From Anaerolineales bacterium (lineage in GTDB: Bacteria > Chloroflexota > Anaerolineae > Anaerolineales > VGOW01), in the NCBI GenBank assembly GCA_919901875.1, contig CAKKQG010000095.1, positions 3,293 through 9,997 of the forward strand: a DNA stretch of 6,705 nucleotides, in the 5' to 3' direction. Within the stretch, counting starts at the first letter, position 1. Each line of letters opens with the position of its first letter. The notes under the pieces are model-generated. The model saw only the letters and a list, made by a program, of their open reading frames with translations. It made no database searches and had not been told where the DNA came from. A program made the translations under genes and the position numbers. This document shows positions 1-6,405 of this stretch, in pieces.

Positions 1-79
1 GCGAATGGCGAATAGCAGATGGCGAATGGCGTATAGCATATAGCGCATATAGCGAATTGCAGATGGCTTATTGCAAATA
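1..79 (+). repeat. Degenerate heptanucleotide tandem repeat, consensus GCNNATR (left arm)
   Basis: On the plus strand bases 1-49 are seven uninterrupted 7-nt units of the form GCNNATR (for example GCGAATG, GCAGATG). After a 2-nt phase slip (TA at 50-51) four more units follow at 52-79, the last ones decaying. The tract continues to the window edge, so its full length is unknown. Together with the reversed units at 90-131 it fills the region downstream of flgB. No open reading frame is seen in it. Confidence 0.85.
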
Positions 80-89
80 ACTTTCGACT

Positions 90-131
90 ATCAGCCATTG
101 GCTATCTGCCATCAGCCATCGGCTATCTGCC
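90..131 (-). repeat. GCNNATR heptads in opposite orientation, forming a 21-bp tandem duplication (right arm)
   Basis: Bases 90-110 and 111-131 are a direct tandem repeat of a 21-nt unit with a single mismatch (T99 versus C120). Each 21-mer is three heptads which, read on the minus strand, follow the same GCNNATR rule as the plus-strand heptads at 1-79 (for example GCAGATA, GCTGATG). The array therefore has inverted arms: bases 14-30 and the reverse complement of 115-131 agree at 13 of 17 positions. The right copy covers the flgB stop codon (123-125) and its last two sense codons. It could fold as an imperfect stem-loop in the flgB transcript, but there is no T-tract to call it an intrinsic terminator. 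Confidence 0.85.
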
Positions 132-527
132 AATGGCAATGCTTTTCAGCAGCGCAAGTTTTTTGCTCACCAGCTGCGTGAGCGATTGATACTGAATGGA
201 CGTCTCGGCCAGTTGACTCATTTCGAGATCAATGTCCACGTTGTTGCCGTCGAGGCGCATGGAGCTGTTTTGCCGCGCGTCCACTTGCGCGCCCAACGCG
301 CGCGGCGCGGGCGTAGCGAGATGCAGGGCGTCCGTGCGTTCCAGCGCCGGGTTTTGATTTACGGTGAGCGCGCGCTGCAACTGATTCTCAAAATTCACTG
401 CCAGCGCTTGATAGCCGGGTGTTTCGGCGTTGGCGATGTTGTGACCGATCACTTGCTGCCGTTTGTTGAGACCGCTCAGCGCGTTTTGTAAAACTTGCGT
501 GGTGATGTCGTTCATGAGTTCGGGCAT
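123..527 (-). CDS. flgB: FlgB, flagellar proximal rod protein
   Basis: FlgB is a proximal rod subunit, exported through the flagellar secretion system and assembled next to FliE between the MS ring and the distal rod. The 134 residues are the normal length. The N-terminal rod signature NIANAETPGY (30-39) and the C-terminal DGNNVDIDLEMSQLAETSIQYQSL (93-116, key residues NNVD and E..QLAE) are both intact, and the terminal helix ends at LLKSIAIGR. A GAGG 5 nt before the first ATG supports that start over the second Met (codon 5). The gene lies 14 nt after the transglycosylase. The last two sense codons and the TAG stop fall inside a degenerate heptad repeat that continues downstream. No flgC follows within the 122 nt available, although flgB and flgC are usually adjacent; flgC may lie upstream of fliE or farther downstream, outside the window. 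Confidence 0.97.
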   Translation of the reverse strand: MPELMNDITTQVLQNALSGLNKRQQVIGHNIANAETPGYQALAVNFENQLQRALTVNQNPALERTDALHLATPAPRALGAQVDARQNSSMRLDGNNVDIDLEMSQLAETSIQYQSLTQLVSKKLALLKSIAIGR

Positions 528-532
528 AGTGT

Positions 533-536
533 CCTC
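533..536 (-). promoter_or_regulatory. Shine-Dalgarno for flgB
   Basis: GAGG (within GCGAGGA) on the minus strand, 5 nt before the ATG at 527, lies in the 14-nt spacer after the transglycosylase stop. It favours the first Met of FlgB over the Met at codon 5. Confidence 0.7.
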
Positions 537-541
537 GCTTT

Positions 542-1129
542 TTATTTTCTATTGCGATACGTTTTATACAGGCTCAAAATTCTTGGCACGTAGCGCTGCG
601 TTTCCGCGTAAGGCGGAATGCCGCCGTATTTATCTACCGCGCCACTGCCGGCGTTGTAGGCCGCCAGAGCCAACGAAACATTCTGATCGTATTTATTCAA
701 AAGTCTCTTCAGCAGGCGCGTTCCCCCCTCAACGTTTTGCGCCGGGTCGTAAGAGTCCTGCACGCCCAAGCCGCTCGCCGTGCCGGGCATCAACTGCATC
801 AGCCCTTGCGCGCCCGCTTTAGACGTGGCGCGCGGATTGAAATTTGATTCGGCGTGAATGACCGCTTTGACCAATGCCGGATCAAGACTGTATTTTCCCG
901 AAGCGTCCTCGATGAGTTGATCGAATGACGATGGATTGGCGGCGCCGATGTTGCGATCTCCGCTGGCGATCCATTCACCCGATGCGGTTGCCGTCGCGCC
1001 TGTTGCGGCTGCCTTTGTGGAGCGCGAAAGCTCCTTCAGCTCTTTGAGCAGTTGCACCATGATCTGCAACATGGCGGTTTGCATTTTGAAATCGGACAAG
1101 CCCGATAAACCTAAACGATCCTCAGACAT
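542..1129 (-). CDS. Lytic transglycosylase (SLT domain), probable flagellum-associated muramidase
   Basis: The C-terminal two thirds form a soluble lytic transglycosylase (goose-lysozyme-like, GH23) domain, which cleaves the MurNAc-GlcNAc bond of peptidoglycan. Visible motifs in order: AVIHAESNFNPRA with catalytic Glu94, GAQGLMQLMPGTA (106-118), the repeated-helix ALAAYNAGSGAV (154-165) and GGIPPYAETQRYV (169-181). All the standard motifs are present, so it should be active. The first 65 residues are unlike a secretion signal: an acidic start, then an amphipathic stretch with MLQIMVQLLKELKEL (20-34) and an Ala/Thr/Ser-rich linker. No lipobox or cleavable signal peptide is visible. Location between fliJ and flgB suggests it opens the wall for the rod, a role played by FlgJ in proteobacteria; FlgJ's C-terminal domain is a different fold, and no FlgJ is seen here. 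A perfect AGGAGG 6 nt before the ATG fixes the start. At 195 residues it is short for an SLT enzyme but complete. Confidence 0.92.
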   Translation of the reverse strand: MSEDRLGLSGLSDFKMQTAMLQIMVQLLKELKELSRSTKAAATGATATASGEWIASGDRNIGAANPSSFDQLIEDASGKYSLDPALVKAVIHAESNFNPRATSKAGAQGLMQLMPGTASGLGVQDSYDPAQNVEGGTRLLKRLLNKYDQNVSLALAAYNAGSGAVDKYGGIPPYAETQRYVPRILSLYKTYRNRK

Positions 1130-1577
1130 GATCTGCCTCCTGCAGGCGATGGGCGCGGGCGATGTAAATGTCGTCGCGCTCGCGCGCTTCGCGCGCCGCT
1201 TCTGCCAATTGCCATTTAGCTTCCTCTTTGGCTTTTAAGTTTTCCAACGTTTCTTTTTCTTGTTGCGCGTTGACGATCTCCGTCCGGACGTTGGCAATTT
1301 GTTGGCGCACTTCATTCAAAGTCCGTGTATGGACTGCTAAACGCGCGCCCACTGTTTTAAGTTGTGCGCGCAATTGAAAAACAACAGTTAAATCAATCAA
1401 TCCTTGTTGGCGCGCAGCCAAGTCGGCGAAGAGATCATGTTCTACCTCGCGCAGCATGGCTATGTCTTTCAACGTGTCTTGTTCCGCCCTCAACAAGCGG
1501 GCGAGCGCCATCTCCAACGACTCCACGATGCGCTGGCGGTAATTTAAAACGGGTTGTAGGGTGAATGTCAGTGACAT
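1122..1577 (-). CDS. fliJ: FliJ, coiled-coil flagellar export chaperone/ATPase stalk
   Basis: FliJ is a small coiled-coil protein that inserts into the FliI ring like the gamma stalk of F1-ATPase, promotes hexamer formation and helps activate the export gate. The 151 residues are near the normal family length. The N-terminal TFTLQPVLNYRQRIVESLE (residues 4-22) matches the usual FliJ opening (F.LQ.VL..R...E). The rest is almost entirely heptad-compatible helix rich in Glu, Arg, Lys, Gln, Ala and Leu with no Pro or Gly interruption, ending EADHV. The family is poorly conserved, so identity rests on the N-terminus, coiled-coil character and position after fliI. It is the only gene here with no recognisable ribosome-binding site, because a low-complexity repeat lies directly upstream of its ATG. 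The stop overlaps the next gene by 8 nt. Confidence 0.9.
   Translation of the reverse strand: MSLTFTLQPVLNYRQRIVESLEMALARLLRAEQDTLKDIAMLREVEHDLFADLAARQQGLIDLTVVFQLRAQLKTVGARLAVHTRTLNEVRQQIANVRTEIVNAQQEKETLENLKAKEEAKWQLAEAAREARERDDIYIARAHRLQEADHV
1136..1141 (-). promoter_or_regulatory. Strong Shine-Dalgarno for the transglycosylase gene
   Basis: A perfect AGGAGG on the minus strand, 6 nt before the ATG at 1129, lies inside the 3' end of fliJ. It is the strongest ribosome-binding site in the window and decides the start codon of the SLT gene, suggesting independent and efficient initiation in addition to coupling through the 8-nt overlap. Confidence 0.85.
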
Positions 1578-1581
1578 AGAA

Positions 1582-1655
1582 TTTCAAAAAATTTCAAACT
1601 TCAAATTTCAAACCTCAAATCTCAAATTTGTAGTTTTGTAGTTTGTAGTTTGAAT
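1582..1655. repeat. AT-rich heptad repeat with inverted arms in the fliI-fliJ gap
   Basis: This tract fills most of the 87-nt gap between the fliI stop and the fliJ start. TCAAA occurs at 1584, 1594, 1601, 1608, 1615 and 1622, the last five in strict 7-nt register. From 1627 the pattern flips to TTTGTAG or TTTGAAT units at 1627, 1634 (8 nt), 1642 and 1649, the reverse-complement sense. Outer arms 1589-1600 and 1647-1657 can pair with one bulge, and the switch point holds the palindrome CAAATTTG (1623-1630). It is almost free of G on the plus strand before 1630. No coding potential, ribosome-binding site or clear promoter is seen in it. Confidence 0.85.
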
Positions 1656-1664
1656 TTGCTTCTT

Positions 1665-3008
1665 TTATGCGGCAAGCATTTTTCTCAACCATTCTTTAGC
1701 CTCGTTGTAATCTGTCGGCTCCGTGTCTTGTTGCAAAAATTCCAACGCACGCGGCATGAGTTCAATGGCTTCGTCAATCTCGGCATCCGAACCTTTGACG
1801 TAAGCTCCAATGTTGATCAGGTCGCGCGCTTTTTCGTAAACCGCTAACAGGCGGCGAAGTTTGCTGGCATGAGCGCGATGATCACTTTCGGTGACGGCTG
1901 GCATCACGCGACTCACCGAGTGCAACACGTCAATCGCCGGATAATGATTGCGCGCCGCCAGATCGCGCGTGAGCATGATGTGTCCATCTAAAATGGATCG
2001 CGCCGCATCCGAGATAGGTTCGTTGAAATCATCGCCTTCAACCAACACGGTGTAGAAACCGGTGATGGTGCCTCGCGCCGAGGTGCCTGCCCGTTCCATT
2101 AATTTTGGCAACAGCGCAAAGACCGAAGGCGTGTAGCCTTTGCTCGCCGGTGGCTCGCCAATCGCCAGACCGATCTCGCGTTGCGCCATCGCTACCCGCG
2201 TCACCGAGTCGAGCAATAACGTCACGTCGAGTCCTTCGTCGCGGAAACCTTCGGCAATAGCCGTCGCCACCCACGCGCCCTTAAGGCGGATTAAGGCTGG
2301 CTGGTCGGACGTGGAAACCACAATCACGGATCGTTTGAGTCCTTCTTCGCCCAAGTTGTGTTCAATAAATTCTTGCACTTCGCGCCCGCGTTCACCGATC
2401 AAGGCAATCACCGACACATCGCTGCGCGAGTTGCGCGCAATCGCGCCCATCAGCGTGCTTTTGCCGACGCCGCTCCCCGAAAAAATTCCCAAGCGCTGTC
2501 CTTTGCCGCAGGTCAACAACGAATCGATCACGCGCACGCCGGTAGACATCACTTCGTTGATCGGGCGGCGGGTGAGAGGGTGCGGCGCATGGCTGACGAT
2601 GGGCGCGTAGTGAACGTTGTTCAACCGACCCTTGCCATCAATCGGATTGCCCAACCCATCCAGCACTCGGCCTAACAACATTTTGCCAACGGGGGCGCGG
2701 AAGTGCTCGCCTGTAGCGATCACCTTTGCCCCGGGCTGAATGCCATTCATCTCGCCCAACGGCATCAACACGGCGCGAGATTCTTTAAACCCCACGACTT
2801 CGGCCAGCAAGAGACCGTGCGAGTTGTAATGAATCTCAACGGTTTCGCCCAACTCGCTATCGAGACCTTGCGCTTCAATGGTGAGACCAATAATTTGCGT
2901 CACCCGTCCCGTCGTTTTAACAGTGCGTGAGTGAGACACAGCCTGGCGCATACGCGACAGATCGGGAGCGAGAGGGAACGGCATGGGTGTGAAGGAAGTT
3001 AAAGTCAT
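1665..3008 (-). CDS. fliI: FliI, flagellum-specific export ATPase
   Basis: FliI is the cytoplasmic hexameric ATPase of the flagellar type III export apparatus, helping unload chaperone-bound substrates at the export gate and homologous to the F1 beta subunit. The 447 residues match the family. An N-terminal beta-barrel domain (about 30-100) precedes the catalytic domain. Visible catalytic features are the P-loop GSGVGKST (178-185), the GERGREV segment with the expected catalytic Glu206 (205-211), and Walker B LLLDSVTR (264-271). Further conserved segments are GEPPASKGYTPSVFALLPKL (284-303), GSITGFYTVLVEGDD-like sequence (about 313-327) and SVSRVMP (364-370), whose Arg is the likely inter-subunit arginine. 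The C-terminal helical domain is complete. The ATG lies in an ATGA overlap with the fliH stop and has no strong ribosome-binding site of its own. After its TAA an 87-nt repetitive gap precedes fliJ. Confidence 0.98.
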   Translation of the reverse strand: MTLTSFTPMPFPLAPDLSRMRQAVSHSRTVKTTGRVTQIIGLTIEAQGLDSELGETVEIHYNSHGLLLAEVVGFKESRAVLMPLGEMNGIQPGAKVIATGEHFRAPVGKMLLGRVLDGLGNPIDGKGRLNNVHYAPIVSHAPHPLTRRPINEVMSTGVRVIDSLLTCGKGQRLGIFSGSGVGKSTLMGAIARNSRSDVSVIALIGERGREVQEFIEHNLGEEGLKRSVIVVSTSDQPALIRLKGAWVATAIAEGFRDEGLDVTLLLDSVTRVAMAQREIGLAIGEPPASKGYTPSVFALLPKLMERAGTSARGTITGFYTVLVEGDDFNEPISDAARSILDGHIMLTRDLAARNHYPAIDVLHSVSRVMPAVTESDHRAHASKLRRLLAVYEKARDLINIGAYVKGSDAEIDEAIELMPRALEFLQQDTEPTDYNEAKEWLRKMLAA

Positions 3009-3736
3009 GAGCGATCCAACGTTTTGCTTATTTCATTTAATTGCGTTTCGATTCGACTATCTACCGCGCCGCGCTCGGCTTCGATCTGACAGCCGCCGCG
3101 TTTGATCGTCTCGTCTGGCACTAACACTAAATCGGGCGGGCATAATGATTTAAGCAGCGTCGCATCTTGAGGGTGCAAACGCACTCGCGGGTTGCCCAAG
3201 TTGCGCGCCTGCTCTAACGCCCGGTTCACCACCTGCTGCAGTTGTTCGGGCGGCAGTTCAAAACCCTCGCCAAACAATTTCTCGGCGACCTCTTTAACCA
3301 AGCCAATCACCGACGCTTCAGATCGAGTCAACATTTCCGCGCGCCATAAGCGGCTCTCTTCAAAAATATGTTGCGCGGCAATCAAGGTCGCTTTCACTTC
3401 CGACTCGTTGGCAGCGTGTGACTCGGCCCGTCCAGCTTCAAACCCATGAGATTGGGCGGCGCGCAACACTTCGGCCGCTTGATGATTGGCGGTGAGCATG
3501 ATGCGATCCGCTTCGCCGCGCGCCGTTTCTACTAACGCTTGCTCATCCGGACTCAGCGCGGAAGCTGACTCATCATCGACCATCGCTGACGATGGCGACG
3601 CAGCTTGGAGTGCCGCCATTGCGGGTGAGGCATTGTCGTCAGGTGCGGCGGCTCGCGCTTGGCGGGCTGGCGCCTTCAACCTGAGTGGCGCCGTTTGCAC
3701 ATGCACTTTGACAGCTTTGATCACGTTACCCAACAT
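3005..3736 (-). CDS. fliH: FliH, regulator of the flagellar export ATPase
   Basis: FliH binds the N-terminus of FliI, restrains its ATPase activity and tethers it to the C-ring and export gate; the family is related to peripheral-stalk (b/delta) subunits of rotary ATPases. The 243 residues include a short basic N-terminus with NVIKAVKV (4-11), a low-complexity Ala/Pro/Ser/Asp stretch (about 22-62) likely to be flexible, and a charged helical region (about 63-140) with a GFEAGRAE small-residue step (98-105). The C-terminal globular domain contains RVRLHPQD (184-191), then GGCQIEAERGAVDSRIETQL (214-233), the most recognisable FliH/YscL segment. FliH sequences diverge quickly, so the call rests on that segment plus position between fliG and fliI. 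It overlaps fliG by 11 nt and fliI by 4 nt (ATGA), a classic translational-coupling arrangement. Confidence 0.93.
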   Translation of the reverse strand: MLGNVIKAVKVHVQTAPLRLKAPARQARAAAPDDNASPAMAALQAASPSSAMVDDESASALSPDEQALVETARGEADRIMLTANHQAAEVLRAAQSHGFEAGRAESHAANESEVKATLIAAQHIFEESRLWRAEMLTRSEASVIGLVKEVAEKLFGEGFELPPEQLQQVVNRALEQARNLGNPRVRLHPQDATLLKSLCPPDLVLVPDETIKRGGCQIEAERGAVDSRIETQLNEISKTLDRS

Positions 3737-4754
3737 ATTCCGACTGCTGCCCTTCCCGTTGGATCACAATTTCTTCCGAAGCTTCGAGGGCGCGAATCAC
3801 TTCCACCACTCGTTTCTGCGCTTCGTAGACATTCTTCAAGTGCGCCGGCCCGCTCACATCCAATTCCTCTTTAAGCATTTGCGCCGCGCGGCTGGACATA
3901 TTCTTGAAGATCAAATTACGCACGTCTTCGCTCGCGCCCTTGAGCGCCATCACCAGATCGTTTTTGGCGACATCGCGCAAGATGCGCTGAATGGAACGGT
4001 CATCGAGCTTGATCAAATCTTCAAAGGTGAACATCTTGCTGCGCACGTCCTCGGCCAGATGCGGGTTGCTGATTTCCAATCCGCTCAAGATGCTTTTTTC
4101 TGTTCCACGATCTACTTGGTTGAGCATCTTTACCAAAAAATTAACTCCACCCGCAGTGGGCATGTCCGATGGGCTGACGACGGCCGAAAGTTTGCGTTCC
4201 AGCCCTTTTTCCACTTGCGAGATGATGTGCGGGCTGATGCGCTCCATCCCGGCGATGCGTAACGCCACTTCGCCGCGCATGGCTTCGGGTAATGCCGCCA
4301 TCACTGCGCCCGCTTGTTTGGGTTCGAGATACGACATCACCACCGCCACAGTTTGCGGGTGTTCATCTTGCAAATAACCCGCCACTTGCGCCGGGGCGAC
4401 GGCGCGCACAAAATCGAATGAGGTCAGTTGATGCGCGGTGATACGTTCTAAAATCTCTGAGCCGCGTCGCTGCCCCACGGTGCGCGAGAGCAATTGCTTG
4501 GCATAGCTAATCCCGCCGCTCTGTAAATTTTCGGCGGCGTCAATGAGTTGATACGCTTCGGCGATGACGTTATTGCGCTCGTCCATTGATACCGCGCCTA
4601 AGTTGGAAAGCGCCAGCATCACCCGTTCCAGATGCTCCTCCGAAACGTCCTTCAACACTTCGGCCGAGTTCTCGACGCCCAAGTTGGCGAGCAAGATCGC
4701 CGCTTTGTGTATGCCTGTTTGAACCGCGACATTAGAGTTACTTGGTTTGTCCAT
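3726..4754 (-). CDS. fliG: FliG, flagellar motor switch/rotor protein
   Basis: FliG sits on the cytoplasmic face of the MS ring, binds FliF with its N-terminal domain and FliM with its middle domain, and takes torque from the stator with its C-terminal domain. The 342 residues are close to the family norm. The N-terminal domain begins at GIHKAAILLANLG (14-26). The middle domain carries the EHPQ motif (131-134) used for FliM contact. The C-terminal torque domain contains MFTFEDL (241-247) followed by DDRSIQRILR. Aligned by eye to E. coli charged residues, K264 corresponds to K272, R281 to R289, and D288/D289 to E296/E297, while R297 corresponds to H305, a loss of a conserved Arg. The start overlaps fliF by 17 nt, and a purine-rich AGAGGAAG directly precedes the ATG. 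The stop overlaps fliH by 11 nt. Confidence 0.98.
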   Translation of the reverse strand: MDKPSNSNVAVQTGIHKAAILLANLGVENSAEVLKDVSEEHLERVMLALSNLGAVSMDERNNVIAEAYQLIDAAENLQSGGISYAKQLLSRTVGQRRGSEILERITAHQLTSFDFVRAVAPAQVAGYLQDEHPQTVAVVMSYLEPKQAGAVMAALPEAMRGEVALRIAGMERISPHIISQVEKGLERKLSAVVSPSDMPTAGGVNFLVKMLNQVDRGTEKSILSGLEISNPHLAEDVRSKMFTFEDLIKLDDRSIQRILRDVAKNDLVMALKGASEDVRNLIFKNMSSRAAQMLKEELDVSGPAHLKNVYEAQKRVVEVIRALEASEEIVIQREGQQSEYVG

Positions 4755-6399
4755 CTTCCTCTAACCAAAGGCGAATGACTTGCGCCGTAATTGCCGGGCG
4801 TTGTTCCACGGTGCGGATGATCACTTTCTGCATCCGTTCAATTTCGGGCGGCATTGACTGGGTGGCGGCGATAGTGATGTTTTGATAAGAAGGTGGCGCT
4901 TTGACCTTTTCTTCGGCGGAGGCGGTCAAGGCGTTTGTCGCTGCCGGTGGGCGGAGTGCCGCCGCCGCAGTGGCGGCAGATTGCAGAGCTTGTTGTGCGG
5001 TCGGTTCACCGATCAACGGCGTCCACACATCTTGCCCGGCGCGCAACTTCAAGTTGTTCAGGACCCGTTGAGTGAACCACAACAGAACTAGAATCACGAT
5101 GCCCAGCGCGATCCAAATACCGATTTGAGCATAGAGGTCTTGTTGCTGTTGGCTGGCGATGTCCGCCGTTTGTTGTTTAAAATAGCTGCGATCAAATTGG
5201 ATAGATTGCAGCGCCACCTGATCGCCGCGCGTGGCGTCAATTCCGGCGGCAAGTGTGACGACATTGGTCAGCGCGGTTTTTATTTTTTCGTCGGTCACGT
5301 TGTCCACCATCACCGAGACGCTTAACTTTTTGATTTGTCCCGGCGCGATGACCGTGCGCGTTTGCGCGCCGTTCACTTCGTAATTATTGGTGGTTTCAGA
5401 GCGGACGTAGTTTGTGCCGGTGGTGTTGGTGATGGTGGTTTGATACGACGGGGCGCCGCCCGGTAAATTGGACGAAGCGCCGGGGATGCCGCCGGGGACG
5501 GCGCCACTGCCGCTGTACGTTTCACTGATGACCGACGATGAACGCAGCACCGGCGCGCTGAAGGTCTTCGCCGTTGTCTCGCTTTGATCCCAGTTCAGAT
5601 AAGCGGTGACGCGCACGATGGATTTGTTGGGTCCCAACACTTGCGTCAATATATCTTGCACTTTGTTTTCGATCAGGGTCTCGTACTTGCGCTGCGCCAC
5701 CCGTTGATCGTCGGAGAGTCCAAAGCCCAAATCATTTTCAGATTTGAATCCGGCTGAGAGCAGCTGCCCGCTGGAGTCAACGATCACGACGTTCTGCGGT
5801 TTGAGCCCCTCGATGCTGGAGGCAACTAAATGGGTAATGGCTTGAACTTGTCCGGCGTCCAATTGTTTGCCCGGTTTGAGCTGCATGGTGATTGAAGCGG
5901 TGGTGGGTTTTTGCTGATCGGTGTAAAGCGTTTGGGCCGGGACGACGATATGCACTCGCGCCGCTTTAACTGTGCCGATGGATTCAATCGTGCGGGCGAG
6001 TTCGCCTTCTAACGCGCGTTGATAATTTACTTTTTGACTGAACTCGGTGAGACCGAATGAGTTGGTGTTGAACAATTCAAAGCCGACTGTAGAACCGGCT
6101 GGGACACCATCCTTCGCCATGCTCAAACGCACGTCGTAGACCTGCGCCGCAGGTACGAGTACGGTGCCAGCGTCGCGCAAACGGTATGGAATAGCCTGAG
6201 TCTTGAGTTTCTCTACGATAGCGCCGGCGTCGGCTTCACTTAAACCGGTGAAGGCGACGGCGTAATCGGGCGAACTCGCCCACCAGACGTAGGCGCTGAT
6301 GAGGAGGAGGCCGATGATCGTGGCAACGCCAACGACGATCCGCTGCACAGGGGTGATGCGTTTCCAGAGTCCGGTGATTTGAGCGATGAATTGATTCAT
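4738..6399 (-). CDS. fliF: FliF, flagellar MS-ring protein
   Basis: FliF oligomerises in the inner membrane into the MS ring, which houses the export gate and anchors the rotor. The 553 residues match the usual family length. Visible layout: a cytoplasmic N-terminus, first transmembrane helix about 20-40, ring-building modules about 45-215 containing GFELFN (106-111), the hallmark NYQRALEGELARTI (125-138) and RVHIVVPAQTLY (148-159). A third ring module follows at about 235-405, interrupted by a Gly/Pro/Ser-rich loop (about 296-318) like the beta-collar insertion known in this family. The second transmembrane helix is about 427-443, followed by an Ala/Pro-rich linker (about 467-503). The acidic C-terminus (about 515-553, with PEIERMQKVI and RLWLEEDG) is the expected FliG-binding tail. 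The ATG fits a typical FliF N-terminus but has only a weak ribosome-binding site, suggesting coupling to fliE. The 3' end overlaps fliG by 17 nt. Confidence 0.98.
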   Translation of the reverse strand: MNQFIAQITGLWKRITPVQRIVVGVATIIGLLLISAYVWWASSPDYAVAFTGLSEADAGAIVEKLKTQAIPYRLRDAGTVLVPAAQVYDVRLSMAKDGVPAGSTVGFELFNTNSFGLTEFSQKVNYQRALEGELARTIESIGTVKAARVHIVVPAQTLYTDQQKPTTASITMQLKPGKQLDAGQVQAITHLVASSIEGLKPQNVVIVDSSGQLLSAGFKSENDLGFGLSDDQRVAQRKYETLIENKVQDILTQVLGPNKSIVRVTAYLNWDQSETTAKTFSAPVLRSSSVISETYSGSGAVPGGIPGASSNLPGGAPSYQTTITNTTGTNYVRSETTNNYEVNGAQTRTVIAPGQIKKLSVSVMVDNVTDEKIKTALTNVVTLAAGIDATRGDQVALQSIQFDRSYFKQQTADIASQQQQDLYAQIGIWIALGIVILVLLWFTQRVLNNLKLRAGQDVWTPLIGEPTAQQALQSAATAAAALRPPAATNALTASAEEKVKAPPSYQNITIAATQSMPPEIERMQKVIIRTVEQRPAITAQVIRLWLEEDGQTK

Positions 6400-6405
6400 A
6401 TTTTG

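Noticed and set aside
1..131. CRISPR array
   Set aside because: Units are 7 nt or 21 nt directly abutting, with no unique spacers of regular length, so this is a tandem repeat rather than a CRISPR.
90..131. Intrinsic transcription terminator after flgB
   Set aside because: Imperfect inverted pairing exists, but there is no GC-rich short stem followed by a T-run on the minus strand.
1578..1664. Internal promoter for fliJ in the AT-rich gap
   Set aside because: TTGAAA-like strings occur repeatedly because of the repeat, but no properly spaced -10 element is visible.
2140..2675. Plus-strand open frames of 105-156 codons antisense to fliI
   Set aside because: They overlap the catalytic core of FliI, show Arg/Ser/Pro-rich shadow composition and carry no family motif.
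3486..4262. Long 258-codon open frame on the plus strand, antisense to fliG and fliH
   Set aside because: It lies wholly opposite two confidently identified genes with intact conserved motifs, has no recognisable domain, and crosses their junction. It is explained by GC-biased codon shadows.
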